Shown: positions 1 through 7,822 of the stretch, piece by piece | Layout: every line of letters starts with the position of its first letter | How positions within the stretch are numbered: position 1 is the stretch's first letter | Assembly: GCA_003597935.1 (NCBI GenBank) | Contig: QZJT01000091.1 | Location: 1-45,787, forward strand | Length of the DNA stretch: 45,787 nucleotides | Source of the DNA: Phycisphaerales bacterium | Lineage (GTDB): Bacteria > Planctomycetota > Phycisphaerae > UBA1845 | Direction of reading: 5' to 3' | The notes under the pieces: generated by a model | Databases searched by the model: none | The model's input: only the letters and a program-made list of their open reading frames with translations | What the model was told of the DNA's origin: nothing | Made by a program: the position numbers and the translations under genes

Positions 1-1
1 G

Positions 2-970
2 GGGGCCTGCACCGGCCAGCCGCCGCAGCCGAACGACTACCAGCGGCTCTACGTCCGCGAGTTCCGCTACGAGTACGACGAGCCGCGGGCGAAGTACCTG
101 GTCGCCGAGCGCGACTGCGATAGCTCTTCGACAGTGCTCGCCCGCACCTGGACGGACTACGTGGGCAGCAGCGTCTACGGGGATTACGAGGTGACCCAGT
201 CCGGCGGCGGGATCCCGGTTTACACCGAACTGGTCAGCTTCCTGCCGGGCATCGGCTCGATCACGCTGGGCAACGTGACCACCGTCAAGTACGACCACAG
301 CGACCACCTGGGCACGCTCCGGGCCTTGTCCGACTCCGCCGGCCACGACGGGGACGCGGTGGTCTACACCGCCTTCGGCGAGCGCATCGACGGCCCCAAT
401 CACCGCTACGGCTACGTCGGCGCCGCCGGCTACCGCGCCCACGAAGACTTCGCCTGCGACGAACAGGCCGACCCCTACGCCTTCCCCTACCTCCACGTCG
501 GATTCCGCTACTACGACCCGGCCAGCGGGCGGTTCCTGCCGCGCGATCCCATCGGAATTGGTGGTGGATTTAACGTGTACGTCTACGTCATGAATCGACC
601 AACCCGTGGCGCCGACCCCCTCGGTCTCGATCCCCCCATTGTGTGGGGCGAGGAGATGCCGGATCCCGACGCTGGCGGAAGTGTGGAGGGTAAGCGGGAG
701 GAGTACTACAGGAAACGGATGCGTCAATTCGGGTGGGGCGGATGTTCGCTGGTGGATTTTCTTGCACCCTGGAACATCTGGAAGTTTGTTGAGGACACGT
801 ATCAGGCCCACGCGGAGGCGATGGAATTCTATCCCGACCCCCCACCGCCGCGACGCCCGCCGGCGCAGCCGACACAGCCGGTACAGCCAGTGCAGCCCGC
901 ACGGCCGGCACAGCCGCCCCGGAAGTTGCCGCCCCCGTTTTGGTTCAAGAGGGAGCCGGGGTGGATGTAG
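2..970 (+). CDS. RHS repeat-associated core protein, C-terminal part
   Basis: The frame is open at the window edge, so only the last 322 residues are seen. It carries YD-type repeat sequence followed by the RHS-associated core: 'KYDHSDHLGTLRALSD', 'YTAFGERI', 'GFRYYDPASGRFLPRDPIG' and the junction 'GADPLGL'. RHS cores form a shell around a variable C-terminal tail that is often a toxin. The tail here (about 110 residues after DPLGL) is rich in Pro and Trp, with PxQP repeats near its end, and I do not recognise it as a known toxin. Bases 5-629 match 2034-2658 with few changes and no net length difference, so this is one half of a tandem duplication. A small membrane zinc-ribbon gene follows after 24 bp. 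Confidence 0.88.
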   Translation, partial: GACTGQPPQPNDYQRLYVREFRYEYDEPRAKYLVAERDCDSSSTVLARTWTDYVGSSVYGDYEVTQSGGGIPVYTELVSFLPGIGSITLGNVTTVKYDHSDHLGTLRALSDSAGHDGDAVVYTAFGERIDGPNHRYGYVGAAGYRAHEDFACDEQADPYAFPYLHVGFRYYDPASGRFLPRDPIGIGGGFNVYVYVMNRPTRGADPLGLDPPIVWGEEMPDPDAGGSVEGKREEYYRKRMRQFGWGGCSLVDFLAPWNIWKFVEDTYQAHAEAMEFYPDPPPPRRPPAQPTQPVQPVQPARPAQPPRKLPPPFWFKREPGWM

Positions 971-994
971 GACCGGCAAGCGGGCGGGTGGATC

Positions 995-1414
995 ATGAAT
1001 ACCAAGCGCGCTATTCTCGTCTTGAACGGGGCCGCAGTAGCAGGCGGAATCGCTGTAGCGCTGCTTATCGCTTTGGGTTCAGTTGCGCCCGTCACCCGGT
1101 CCAGACTGGTGTGGTATTGCGTCCCCTTGGCGATTTTGGCCCTGGCCGAGTGGTGGGTGTACCGCGAGCGCTATCGGGTAGCCGCGTTGCTGATGCTCGT
1201 CGGCGGGCTGGGAACCGTGCCGGTCGGGTTGCTGGCCATCATCGGCGCTCGTGCTGCCTACCGCCTGCGTTTGCCAATGCGTGTGCGGCATGAGCTGGCG
1301 GTTCCTTGCGTACAATGTGGATACGACCTGCGCGGTGCCCCGGTTCCGCGGTGCCCGGAGTGTGGATGCATTGTGGGCGGATGGGACGGACCGCGCTCGC
1401 CCGGTCGTGGTTGA
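995..1414 (+). CDS. Small membrane protein with C-terminal zinc ribbon
   Basis: A 139-residue protein with three likely membrane segments (about residues 8-30, 38-54 and 62-85) and a C-terminal treble-clef-like ribbon, 'CVQCGYDLRGAPVPRCPEC', at about residues 105-125. The CxxCGYxLRG...CPECG pattern is common in small planctomycete membrane proteins of unknown role. It probably binds zinc on the cytoplasmic side; this is inferred from the four cysteines. The gene lies directly behind the RHS tail, the usual place of an immunity gene, but nothing in the protein proves such a role. A related ribbon protein is encoded at 5314-5634 inside the glycine cleavage genes. The ATG follows a weak purine-rich GGTGG. 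Confidence 0.7.
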   Translation: MNTKRAILVLNGAAVAGGIAVALLIALGSVAPVTRSRLVWYCVPLAILALAEWWVYRERYRVAALLMLVGGLGTVPVGLLAIIGARAAYRLRLPMRVRHELAVPCVQCGYDLRGAPVPRCPECGCIVGGWDGPRSPGRG

Positions 1415-1519
1415 AAATGTGTCAGGATGATTATTGCAGCAAACGCGGGCTACAAGCGGAGCGGGGATCGTCGAACACAAGACGGCATTCACACCCGTAA
1501 TTCATCCTGACACCTTTTC
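1413..1519. repeat. 107-bp inverted-repeat element, copy A
   Basis: The left end reads GAAAATGTGTCAGGAT and the right end is the inverse, ATCCTGACACCTTTTC. The inside resembles copy B at 2664-2770. A GGTGTCAGGA-type end fits a small non-autonomous or REP/RAYT-mobilised element, but no transposase is present here. The element overlaps the 5' end of the second RHS frame. Confidence 0.7.
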
Positions 1520-2681
1520 TTTCGCCACGGCGCTGTTTCTGAAGCTGGCCTACACCTACGACGGCCGCGACCTGCCAACGCAGATCGTCGAGTCGAACGC
1601 GGCCGGGACGGTTGCAACCGTGACCTTCGAGTACGATAATCGGGGGCGGCTGATCGGCGAGTCGCGCGTCGCGGCCCAGGGGGTCACTACGCCCGAGTAC
1701 GAGATGGATTACGTGTACGACCAAATGGGCAACCGGCTGAAGAAGTGGGACTACGGCCGCGACCGGCTCACCGAGTACGTCTACGACGTGGAAGACCCGT
1801 CCACGTACGGCAGCGACAACAACCGGCTCCAGTTCTACACCGTCTCCGACATCTCCGGCCAGACGCCGGTGCTGGAGTCGACGAGTTGGTACTACTACGA
1901 CGCCAACGGCAACCCGACGCGCATCGTGACCGAGCTTGACGCCTCGCCGGACGCCTTCACGGCCGTGCGCTTCGTCTACGACAAGGGCCGGCGGGTGGCG
2001 GCGGTGGCGGGCGAGTCCTGGACGGCCGCCGGCGCCTGCACCGGCCAGCCGCCGCAGCCGAACGACTACCAGCGGCTCTACGTCCGTGAGTTCCGCTACG
2101 AGTACGACGAGCCGCGGGCGAAGTACCTGACGGTCGAGCGGGACTGCGACACATCCTCGACGGTGCTCGCCCGGACGTGGACGGACTACCTGGGCGGGAG
2201 CGTCTACGGGGATTACGAGGTGACCCGGTCCGGCGGCGGGATCCCGGTTTACACCGAACTGGTCAGCTTCCTGCCCGGCATCGGCTCGATCACGCTGGGC
2301 AACGTGACGACCGTCAAGTACGACCACAGCGACGACCTGGGGACGCTGCGGGCGCTGTCGGACGACGGCGGCGACGACCTGGGGGCGGCCGTCTACACCG
2401 CCTTCGGCGAGCGCATCGACGGCCCCAATCACCGCTACGGCTACGTCGGCGCCGCCGGCTACCGCGCCCACGAGGATTTCGCGTGCGACGAACAGGCCGA
2501 CCCCTACCCCTTCCCCTACCTCCACCTCGGCTGGCGCTACTACGACCCCGCCGGCGGGCGTTTCCTCCAGCGCGATCCCATCGGAATTGGTGGTGGATTC
2601 AACGTGTACGCGTACGTCATGAATCGACCAACCCGTGGCGCCGACCCCCTCGGTCTCGGCCCAGAAAAGGTGTCAGGATAA
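1434..2681 (+). CDS. RHS core module, second copy (probable displaced cassette)
   Basis: This 415-residue frame contains several YD repeats ('LAYTYDGRDLPTQI', 'FEYDNRGRLIGE', 'DYVYDQMGNRLKKW') and the same RHS core as the first gene, ending 'GADPLGLGPEKVSG'. It lacks a proper beginning: the only start is a TTG inside repeat element A with no ribosome binding site, and the first 35 residues are read from that element. Its stop codon lies in element B, so the variable tail is missing. RHS proteins are normally more than 1000 residues long. It is therefore best read as an orphan RHS cassette that may recombine with the upstream copy, or as a pseudogene. Whether it is translated is unknown. Confidence 0.6.
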   Translation: MQQTRATSGAGIVEHKTAFTPVIHPDTFSFATALFLKLAYTYDGRDLPTQIVESNAAGTVATVTFEYDNRGRLIGESRVAAQGVTTPEYEMDYVYDQMGNRLKKWDYGRDRLTEYVYDVEDPSTYGSDNNRLQFYTVSDISGQTPVLESTSWYYYDANGNPTRIVTELDASPDAFTAVRFVYDKGRRVAAVAGESWTAAGACTGQPPQPNDYQRLYVREFRYEYDEPRAKYLTVERDCDTSSTVLARTWTDYLGGSVYGDYEVTRSGGGIPVYTELVSFLPGIGSITLGNVTTVKYDHSDDLGTLRALSDDGGDDLGAAVYTAFGERIDGPNHRYGYVGAAGYRAHEDFACDEQADPYPFPYLHLGWRYYDPAGGRFLQRDPIGIGGGFNVYAYVMNRPTRGADPLGLGPEKVSG

Positions 2682-2770
2682 TTATTCCGATGTCGCGAGG
2701 TTCGGCCCGAGCGTCGATCGCCGAACACGACATGGCATTGGCGCCCGTAAATCATCCTGACACCCGTTCC
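2664..2770. repeat. 107-bp inverted-repeat element, copy B
   Basis: The left end is GAAAAGGTGTCAGGAT and the right end ATCCTGACACCCGTTC. It has the same length as copy A and a similar interior (for example a shared 'CGAACAC' and 'GGCATT', then 'CCCGTAA' near the right end). It truncates the second RHS module three codons after the DPLGL junction. Confidence 0.7.
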
Positions 2771-2847
2771 GCCCCACTTGCGGACACGCCGTCGTCGTTG
2801 CAGGATCTGCGCTTCGAGCCGGGGGAGACATCGGGGGAGGTGCAAGT

Positions 2848-3831
2848 ATGCGCAGCGAAAGACCAACGGCAACGTGGATGAGCGCCCATCGCGGCATCGC
2901 GGTCATCGCAACGTTCCTCATCGCGGCTGCGCCCGGCTGCAAGCGGCAGAGTGTGACTCAGCCTCCGGCCGCGGCCACGTACACCATCGGCATGAGCCAG
3001 TGCAATCTCGGCGAGCCGTGGCGGGTGCAGATGAACGCCGACGTGGCGGCCGCGGCTGAAAAGCACCCGCAGATCAGGATGGTCTTCAAGGACGCCCAGA
3101 ACGACGCCCTCCGCCAGCGCGGTCACGTGGAGGAACTCGTCAGCGCCGGCGTGGACCTGATCCTCATCAGCCCCAAGGAGGCCCAGCCGCTGACCGAGCC
3201 GGTGGCCAGGGCCATGGACGCCGGCATCCCGGTGATCGTGCTGGACCGGCGGGTGCTGGGCGACAAGTACACCTGCTTCATCGGGGCGGACAACAAGCTG
3301 ATCGGCCGCGCGGCCGGCGAGTGGATCGTCGCCACGCTGGGCGGGGCGGGCAGGGTGGTGGAGCTAAAAGGGCTGATGACCTCCACGCCCGGGCAGGACC
3401 GGCACTCCGGCTTCCGGGAGGCCATCAAGGGCAGCAACATCGAGATTGTCTTCGAGGCGGACATGAAGTGGCTGGAGCCGGACGCCCGCAAGGAGATGGA
3501 GTCGGCGCTGGCCCGCTTCGCCGACATCGACCTGGTCTATGCTCACAACGACCCCGGCGCCCACGGGGCGTATCTGGCCGCCGCGGCCGCGGACCGCGCC
3601 GACGGCATGAAATTCGTCGGCATCGACGCCCTGCCGCACGAAGGCGTCATGTACGTCAAGCAGGGCATCCTCGACGCCACCTTCCTCTATCCCACCGGTG
3701 GAGCGGAAGCGATCGAGGCCGCGCTGAAGATCCTCGACGGCCAGGCCGTGCCGAAGGAAATCACCCTCGGCTCGCGAATCTTCACCAATGACAACGTCGC
3801 CGACGGCGGCGAGGCCATCCAGGCGCCCTGA
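2848..3831 (+). CDS. Ribose/sugar-type ABC substrate-binding lipoprotein
   Basis: A 327-residue periplasmic binding protein of the RbsB / Peripla_BP_4 type. The signal sequence ends in a lipobox-like AAPGC (Cys31), so it is probably membrane-anchored. The binding fold follows from about residue 45: 'GMSQCNLGEPWRVQMNAD', 'AGVDLILISPKEAQPL', 'AGIPVIVLDRRV' and 'VYAHNDPGAHGAYLAA' are typical of the two lobes and the ligand cleft. The start is set by GGGGGAGG about 8 nt upstream. No ABC permease or ATPase gene lies nearby, so it either serves a transporter encoded elsewhere or acts as a sensor. The ligand cannot be read from the sequence; a sugar or related small molecule is inferred from the family. 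Confidence 0.88.
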   Translation: MRSERPTATWMSAHRGIAVIATFLIAAAPGCKRQSVTQPPAAATYTIGMSQCNLGEPWRVQMNADVAAAAEKHPQIRMVFKDAQNDALRQRGHVEELVSAGVDLILISPKEAQPLTEPVARAMDAGIPVIVLDRRVLGDKYTCFIGADNKLIGRAAGEWIVATLGGAGRVVELKGLMTSTPGQDRHSGFREAIKGSNIEIVFEADMKWLEPDARKEMESALARFADIDLVYAHNDPGAHGAYLAAAAADRADGMKFVGIDALPHEGVMYVKQGILDATFLYPTGGAEAIEAALKILDGQAVPKEITLGSRIFTNDNVADGGEAIQAP

Positions 3832-3957
3832 ATCGTCGTGCGGCCCCATGAGCCGGCAACCGGCCGCGCGCCGCCCCCCGCGGCAGTCGCGTCCGCGGCT
3901 CGCCCCCCGTACAATGGCGGCGGCCGGAGAGGAGCGTTCCGCAGGAACCGAGCGAGC

Positions 3958-5298
3958 ATGAAGTACACGCAGCTTACGCCCACCCAGGTTCAGTCGATGT
4001 TGAAGGTCATCGGGGTCGTGACCATCCGCGACCTCTTCTCCGGCGTCCGCGACGAGCACATGCTCGACAAACCGCTGGCCGTGCCGCCGGGGATCAGCGA
4101 GCTGGAGCTTCTGGCCGACTGCCAGGCGCTGGCCGGCCGCAACCGCGATCTGACCCAGAGCGTCTGCTTCCTGGGCGGCGGGTCGTATGACCATTTCGTG
4201 CCCACGCTGGTGGACCACCTCGCCATGCAGGGCGAGTTCCTGACCGCCTACACGCCCTATCAGGCGGAGGCCTCGCAGGGCGTGTTGCAGGCGTTCTTCG
4301 AGTTCCAGACGATGATCTGCCGGCTGACCGGCATGGACGTGTCCAACGCTTCGCTGTACGAGTTCGCCACGGCCGCGGCAGAGGCCGTCACCATGTCGCT
4401 CTCCGTGACCGGGCGAAACCGGGTGCTGGTCGCGGACAACGTCCACCCGGACACGCGGGCGGTCATCGACACGTATGCCCGGCAGAGGGGCGTCGAGGTG
4501 GCCGTCGTCGCGTCGAAGGGCGGCGTGGTGGACGAGGCGGCGCTGGCGGCGGCGCTGGACGACGACGTCGCGGCCGTGCTGGTCCAGTCGCCCAACTTTT
4601 TCGGTTGCGTCGAGCGACTGGATCGCATCGTGCCGGCCATCCGGGCGAGCGGGGCGCTGGCGCTGGTGTCGTTCGACCCGCTGGCCGGCGGCGTGCTCAA
4701 GCCGCCGGGGGCGTTCGGAGCGGACATCGTGGTGGGCGAAGGGCAGGCGCTGGGGATCCCGCCGCAGTACGGCGGGCCGTACCTGGGCCTGCTGGCCTGC
4801 CGCGAGGAGTACCTTCGCAAGATCCCCGGCCGGGTGGTCGGCGTCACGCATGATAAGAACGGGCGCCGCGGGTTCTGCCTGACGTTGCAGACGCGCGAGC
4901 AGCACATCCGCCGCGAGAAGGCGACCAGCAACGTCTGCACCAACCAGGGCCTGCTGGCGATGCGGGCGTCCGTCTACATGGCGGCGATGGGGCGACGCGG
5001 CATCGAGAAGGTGGCGTCGATGTGCCTGGACAAGTCGCATTACGCGGCGGAGCGCATCTCGGCAATCAAGGGATACAGGCTGCGCTTCGCGGCGCCGTTC
5101 TTCAAGGAGTTCGTCGTGCAGACGGACCGCGACGTGCCGGCGCTTCTGGCGAGGTGCCGCAAGCTGGGAATACTGGCGGGCGTGCCGCTGGGGCGGTTCG
5201 ATGAGCAGTACGCCGATTGTTTCCTGGTGGCAGTGACGGAGAAACGGACGAAGACGGATATTGACCGGTTGTGTGACGCGCTGGGCGAAAGGCAGTGA
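3958..5298 (+). CDS. gcvPA: Glycine dehydrogenase (decarboxylating) subunit 1
   Basis: The alpha subunit of the two-subunit P-protein of the glycine cleavage system, which decarboxylates glycine and passes the aminomethyl group to lipoylated H-protein. It has 446 residues, the normal length for GcvPA. Typical blocks are 'FLGGGSYDHFVPTLVDHL', 'YTPYQAEASQGVLQAFFEF', 'GEGQALGIPPQYGGPYLG' and 'TREQHIRREKATSNVCTNQ'. The frame is open further upstream, but ATG 3958 gives the family start 'MKYTQLTPTQVQSMLKVIG' and has a purine-rich stretch before it. It is followed by a zinc-ribbon gene and gcvPB on the same strand with short gaps, so the three are probably one operon. GcvT and GcvH are not in the window. 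Confidence 0.96.
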   Translation: MKYTQLTPTQVQSMLKVIGVVTIRDLFSGVRDEHMLDKPLAVPPGISELELLADCQALAGRNRDLTQSVCFLGGGSYDHFVPTLVDHLAMQGEFLTAYTPYQAEASQGVLQAFFEFQTMICRLTGMDVSNASLYEFATAAAEAVTMSLSVTGRNRVLVADNVHPDTRAVIDTYARQRGVEVAVVASKGGVVDEAALAAALDDDVAAVLVQSPNFFGCVERLDRIVPAIRASGALALVSFDPLAGGVLKPPGAFGADIVVGEGQALGIPPQYGGPYLGLLACREEYLRKIPGRVVGVTHDKNGRRGFCLTLQTREQHIRREKATSNVCTNQGLLAMRASVYMAAMGRRGIEKVASMCLDKSHYAAERISAIKGYRLRFAAPFFKEFVVQTDRDVPALLARCRKLGILAGVPLGRFDEQYADCFLVAVTEKRTKTDIDRLCDALGERQ

Positions 5299-5313
5299 GC
5301 GGGTCGGGCCATC

Positions 5314-5634
5314 ATGGACATCATCGACGTGGGCGTGCTGCTGCTGGTCGTGCTGACCATCGTCGTGGCGGCGCTGTTCGCGTTCCTGATATGGAGAAAC
5401 GGATACATCCGCGGCTGGCGGGCCTCACGGCGGAACCAGACGCCCATGTGCCCCGCATGTGGTTATAACATGGCGGGATTGTCGCACTGCCGCTGCCCGG
5501 AGTGCGGTCGGACCTATTCGCTGGATTCCCTCTGGCGGGCCTACCTGTTCAAGACCGATCCGAGGATACCCCAGGCCGTGCGTCAGGAGGAGGATTCACC
5601 ACAGGACAAGGCGGAAGTCACCACCGATGCGTGA
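5314..5634 (+). CDS. Small membrane-anchored zinc-ribbon protein between gcvPA and gcvPB
   Basis: 106 residues: one N-terminal membrane helix (about residues 5-28, 'LLLVVLTIVVAALFAFLIW'), a basic stretch, then a four-cysteine ribbon 'CPACGYNMAGLSHCRCPEC' at about residues 46-64, and an acidic tail. The family is widespread in planctomycetes and its function is unknown. It starts 15 nt after gcvPA and ends 32 nt before gcvPB, so it is very probably co-transcribed with both halves of the P-protein. A role in anchoring or assembling the complex is only a guess. It shares the ribbon pattern with the protein at 995-1414. Confidence 0.75.
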   Translation: MDIIDVGVLLLVVLTIVVAALFAFLIWRNGYIRGWRASRRNQTPMCPACGYNMAGLSHCRCPECGRTYSLDSLWRAYLFKTDPRIPQAVRQEEDSPQDKAEVTTDA

Positions 5635-5666
5635 CCTCCGAACTGTGAACGTTGAGAGGACCTCAG

Positions 5667-7154
5667 ATGTCCCACGTACCCAGGACCAGACAGATCAACC
5701 ATCCGCTGCTGTTCGAACAGGGCGCGCCGGGCCTTTCGGCGGCGGCGCTGCCGGAGTCGGACGTGCCCGCGGTAAAGCGGGACGGCGTCATTCCAAAGGA
5801 ACTGCTGGCCGACGCCCCGCCCACGCTGGCGGAACTCGGTGAGCTGGACGTGGTGCGGCACTATACGCGCCTGGCCCACCGCTGCTTCAGCATCGACGCG
5901 AACTTCTATCCGCTAGGGAGCTGTACGATGAAGTACAACCCGCGGATCAACGAGCGCGTCGCGGCCATGCCCGGTTTCGCCATGCTCCATCCCTGGCAGG
6001 AAGATGAGGACGTGCAGGGACTGCTGGAGATGCTCTATCGCCTGCGCGTGTGGCTGGCGGAAATCGCGGGGCTGGCGGAGGTCACGCTCCAACCCGCGGC
6101 CGGGGCGCACGGCGAGATGACCGGCCTGATGATCGTCAACGCGTACCACCGCCGCCGCGGCGAATCGCGCCCGAACGTGGTGGTGCCCGACAGCGCCCAC
6201 GGCACCAACCCGGCCACCTGCACCGCCTGCGGATGCGCCCAGATCAAGATCAAGGCCCGCGACGACGGGCGGCTGGACCTGGAGGACCTGCGCGCCAACG
6301 TGGACGAGTCCACGGCGGCGCTGATGATCACCAATCCGAACACGGTAGGCATCTTTGACAACCAGATCGACCGAATCGCCGAGATCCTGCACGCGAAAGG
6401 GGCGCAGCTTTATCTCGACGGGGCGAATATGAACGCCGTGCTGGGCATCGTGCGCCCGGGCGACTTCGGCGTCGACGTGATGCACTACAACACGCACAAG
6501 ACGTTCAGCACGCCGCACGGCGGCGGCGGGCCGGGCGCCGGACCGGTCGCGGTGGCCGAGCACCTGCGCCCCTTCCTGCCCGTTCCGCAGGTCGTGAAGC
6601 GGGACGACGGCACGTTCGCCTGGGACCACGACCGGCCGCAGTCGATCGGCAAGGTGCGGTCGTTCTTCGGGCAGATCGGCGTGCTGGTGCGGGCCTATGC
6701 CTACATCCGGGCCAACGGCTGCGACGGGCTGAAGGACGCTTCCGAGAAGGCGGTGCTGGCGGCCAATTACGTGGCGGCGCGGCTGAAGGACCGCTATCAC
6801 ATGCCGTTCCCGCCACCGTATGCGCATGAGTTCATCACCATACCCAAGTTCGGCGACAGCAAGGTGACCGAGACGGACATCGCCAAGCGCCTGATCGACC
6901 ACGGCGTCCACCCGCCCACGATGAGCTGGCCGATCCACCATTGTCTGATGATCGAACCCACCGAGACCGAGTCGCTGGCGTCGCTGGACCACTTCGTGTC
7001 TGCCATGCTCGAGATCGCCGACGAGATCGAGAACGACCCGCAGACGGTCAGGGACGCGCCGCACACCACCCCCGTGGGCCGGCTCGACGAAGTGGGGGCC
7101 AACCGCAAGCCGCTGGTGTGCTGGAGGGAATTGCGAACAACGAATGGCGAATAG
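5667..7154 (+). CDS. gcvPB: Glycine dehydrogenase (decarboxylating) subunit 2
   Basis: The beta, PLP-binding subunit of glycine dehydrogenase, partner of GcvPA. It has 495 residues, close to the family length. The PLP lysine is Lys278 in 'HYNTHKTFSTPHGGGGPG'. Other family blocks are 'SCTMKYNPRINE', 'LQPAAGAHGEMTGLMI', 'PDSAHGTNPATCTACG' and 'TNPNTVGIFD'. I chose ATG 5667, preceded by GAGAGGA, over a TTG 15 nt upstream. The last few residues (LRTTNGE) and the stop codon are read from an interspersed repeat (GAATGGCGAATAGCGAATG), so the native C-terminus has been slightly rewritten by the repeat. Confidence 0.96.
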   Translation: MSHVPRTRQINHPLLFEQGAPGLSAAALPESDVPAVKRDGVIPKELLADAPPTLAELGELDVVRHYTRLAHRCFSIDANFYPLGSCTMKYNPRINERVAAMPGFAMLHPWQEDEDVQGLLEMLYRLRVWLAEIAGLAEVTLQPAAGAHGEMTGLMIVNAYHRRRGESRPNVVVPDSAHGTNPATCTACGCAQIKIKARDDGRLDLEDLRANVDESTAALMITNPNTVGIFDNQIDRIAEILHAKGAQLYLDGANMNAVLGIVRPGDFGVDVMHYNTHKTFSTPHGGGGPGAGPVAVAEHLRPFLPVPQVVKRDDGTFAWDHDRPQSIGKVRSFFGQIGVLVRAYAYIRANGCDGLKDASEKAVLAANYVAARLKDRYHMPFPPPYAHEFITIPKFGDSKVTETDIAKRLIDHGVHPPTMSWPIHHCLMIEPTETESLASLDHFVSAMLEIADEIENDPQTVRDAPHTTPVGRLDEVGANRKPLVCWRELRTTNGE

Positions 7155-7380
7155 CGAATGAAGAGGGGCGAGACACTCCGAACCGCGACCGTCAGGGAGC
7201 GGGTTTGTCCCTCGATCCGAGCCGCGACCGTGAGGGAGCGGGTTCTGCGCTCAGGATATCGCCACGCGTCGCCGTGGCAGGAACAACCTGAGTGGCTAGC
7301 TTGGCTGGATCGCAACCCCCTCCCTCACGGTCGGGGCTCTGATTCATTCGTTACTCGGCATTCGACATTCGCCATTAGTC
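7136..7380. repeat. Repeat-filled gap bounded by inverted GAATGGCGAAT copies
   Basis: The left end has GAATGGCGAATAGCGAATG (about 7142-7160) and the right end its inverse form, CATTCGACATTCGCCATT (about 7359-7376). Between them are three copies of a GCGACCGTGAGGGAGCGGG-type repeat: about 7184-7205 and 7223-7244 in direct orientation and about 7318-7339 inverted. A fourth member is at about 45578-45600. No gene is seen in the gap. Confidence 0.6.
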
Positions 7381-7815
7381 ATGAACGACCAACGCTACTA
7401 CGTCAAGGATAGCTCCATCCACGGCCGGGGCGTCTTCGCCGCCCGCCGCATCCGCGCCGGCGAGTTCATCGGCCGCTACGTCTCGCGCATCGTGAAGCGC
7501 GATTCCCGTTACGTGTTGTGGGTGGCGGACGGGGACCACGCCCGCCCGGTGGGCTACCTGGGCATAGGGAAGCTGCGCTTCCTGAATCACAGCCCCTGGC
7601 CCAACGCCGCGCTGTACGGGGCGCTGGATTTCTATGCTATCCGGGACGTCGCCCGCGACGAAGAGATCACGTTCCATTACGGCGAGGAATGGTACGAGGG
7701 CCTGCCGGGCGAACGGCCCCGCGACCACGGCAGCAACGCGACGGACGCAGAGATCGCCCTCATCCAGCGCCTGATCCGTCAATCGAGGAACGGTCGGTCG
7801 TCGAACCGTCGGTAA
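7381..7815 (+). CDS. SET-domain protein
   Basis: 144 residues that form a compact SET domain: N-terminal 'SSIHGRGVFAARRIRAGEFI', the pseudoknot motif 'LRFLNHSPWPNA', and 'ARDEEITFHYGEEWYEG' near the end. SET proteins transfer methyl groups from S-adenosylmethionine to lysine; the NHS motif and the tyrosine of FHYG are the expected cofactor and catalytic elements. The bacterial substrate is unknown. The ATG directly follows an interspersed repeat and has no visible Shine-Dalgarno sequence. The next gene begins 7 nt after the stop, so the two are probably co-transcribed. Confidence 0.85.
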   Translation: MNDQRYYVKDSSIHGRGVFAARRIRAGEFIGRYVSRIVKRDSRYVLWVADGDHARPVGYLGIGKLRFLNHSPWPNAALYGALDFYAIRDVARDEEITFHYGEEWYEGLPGERPRDHGSNATDAEIALIQRLIRQSRNGRSSNRR

Positions 7816-7822
7816 TCAAGCC

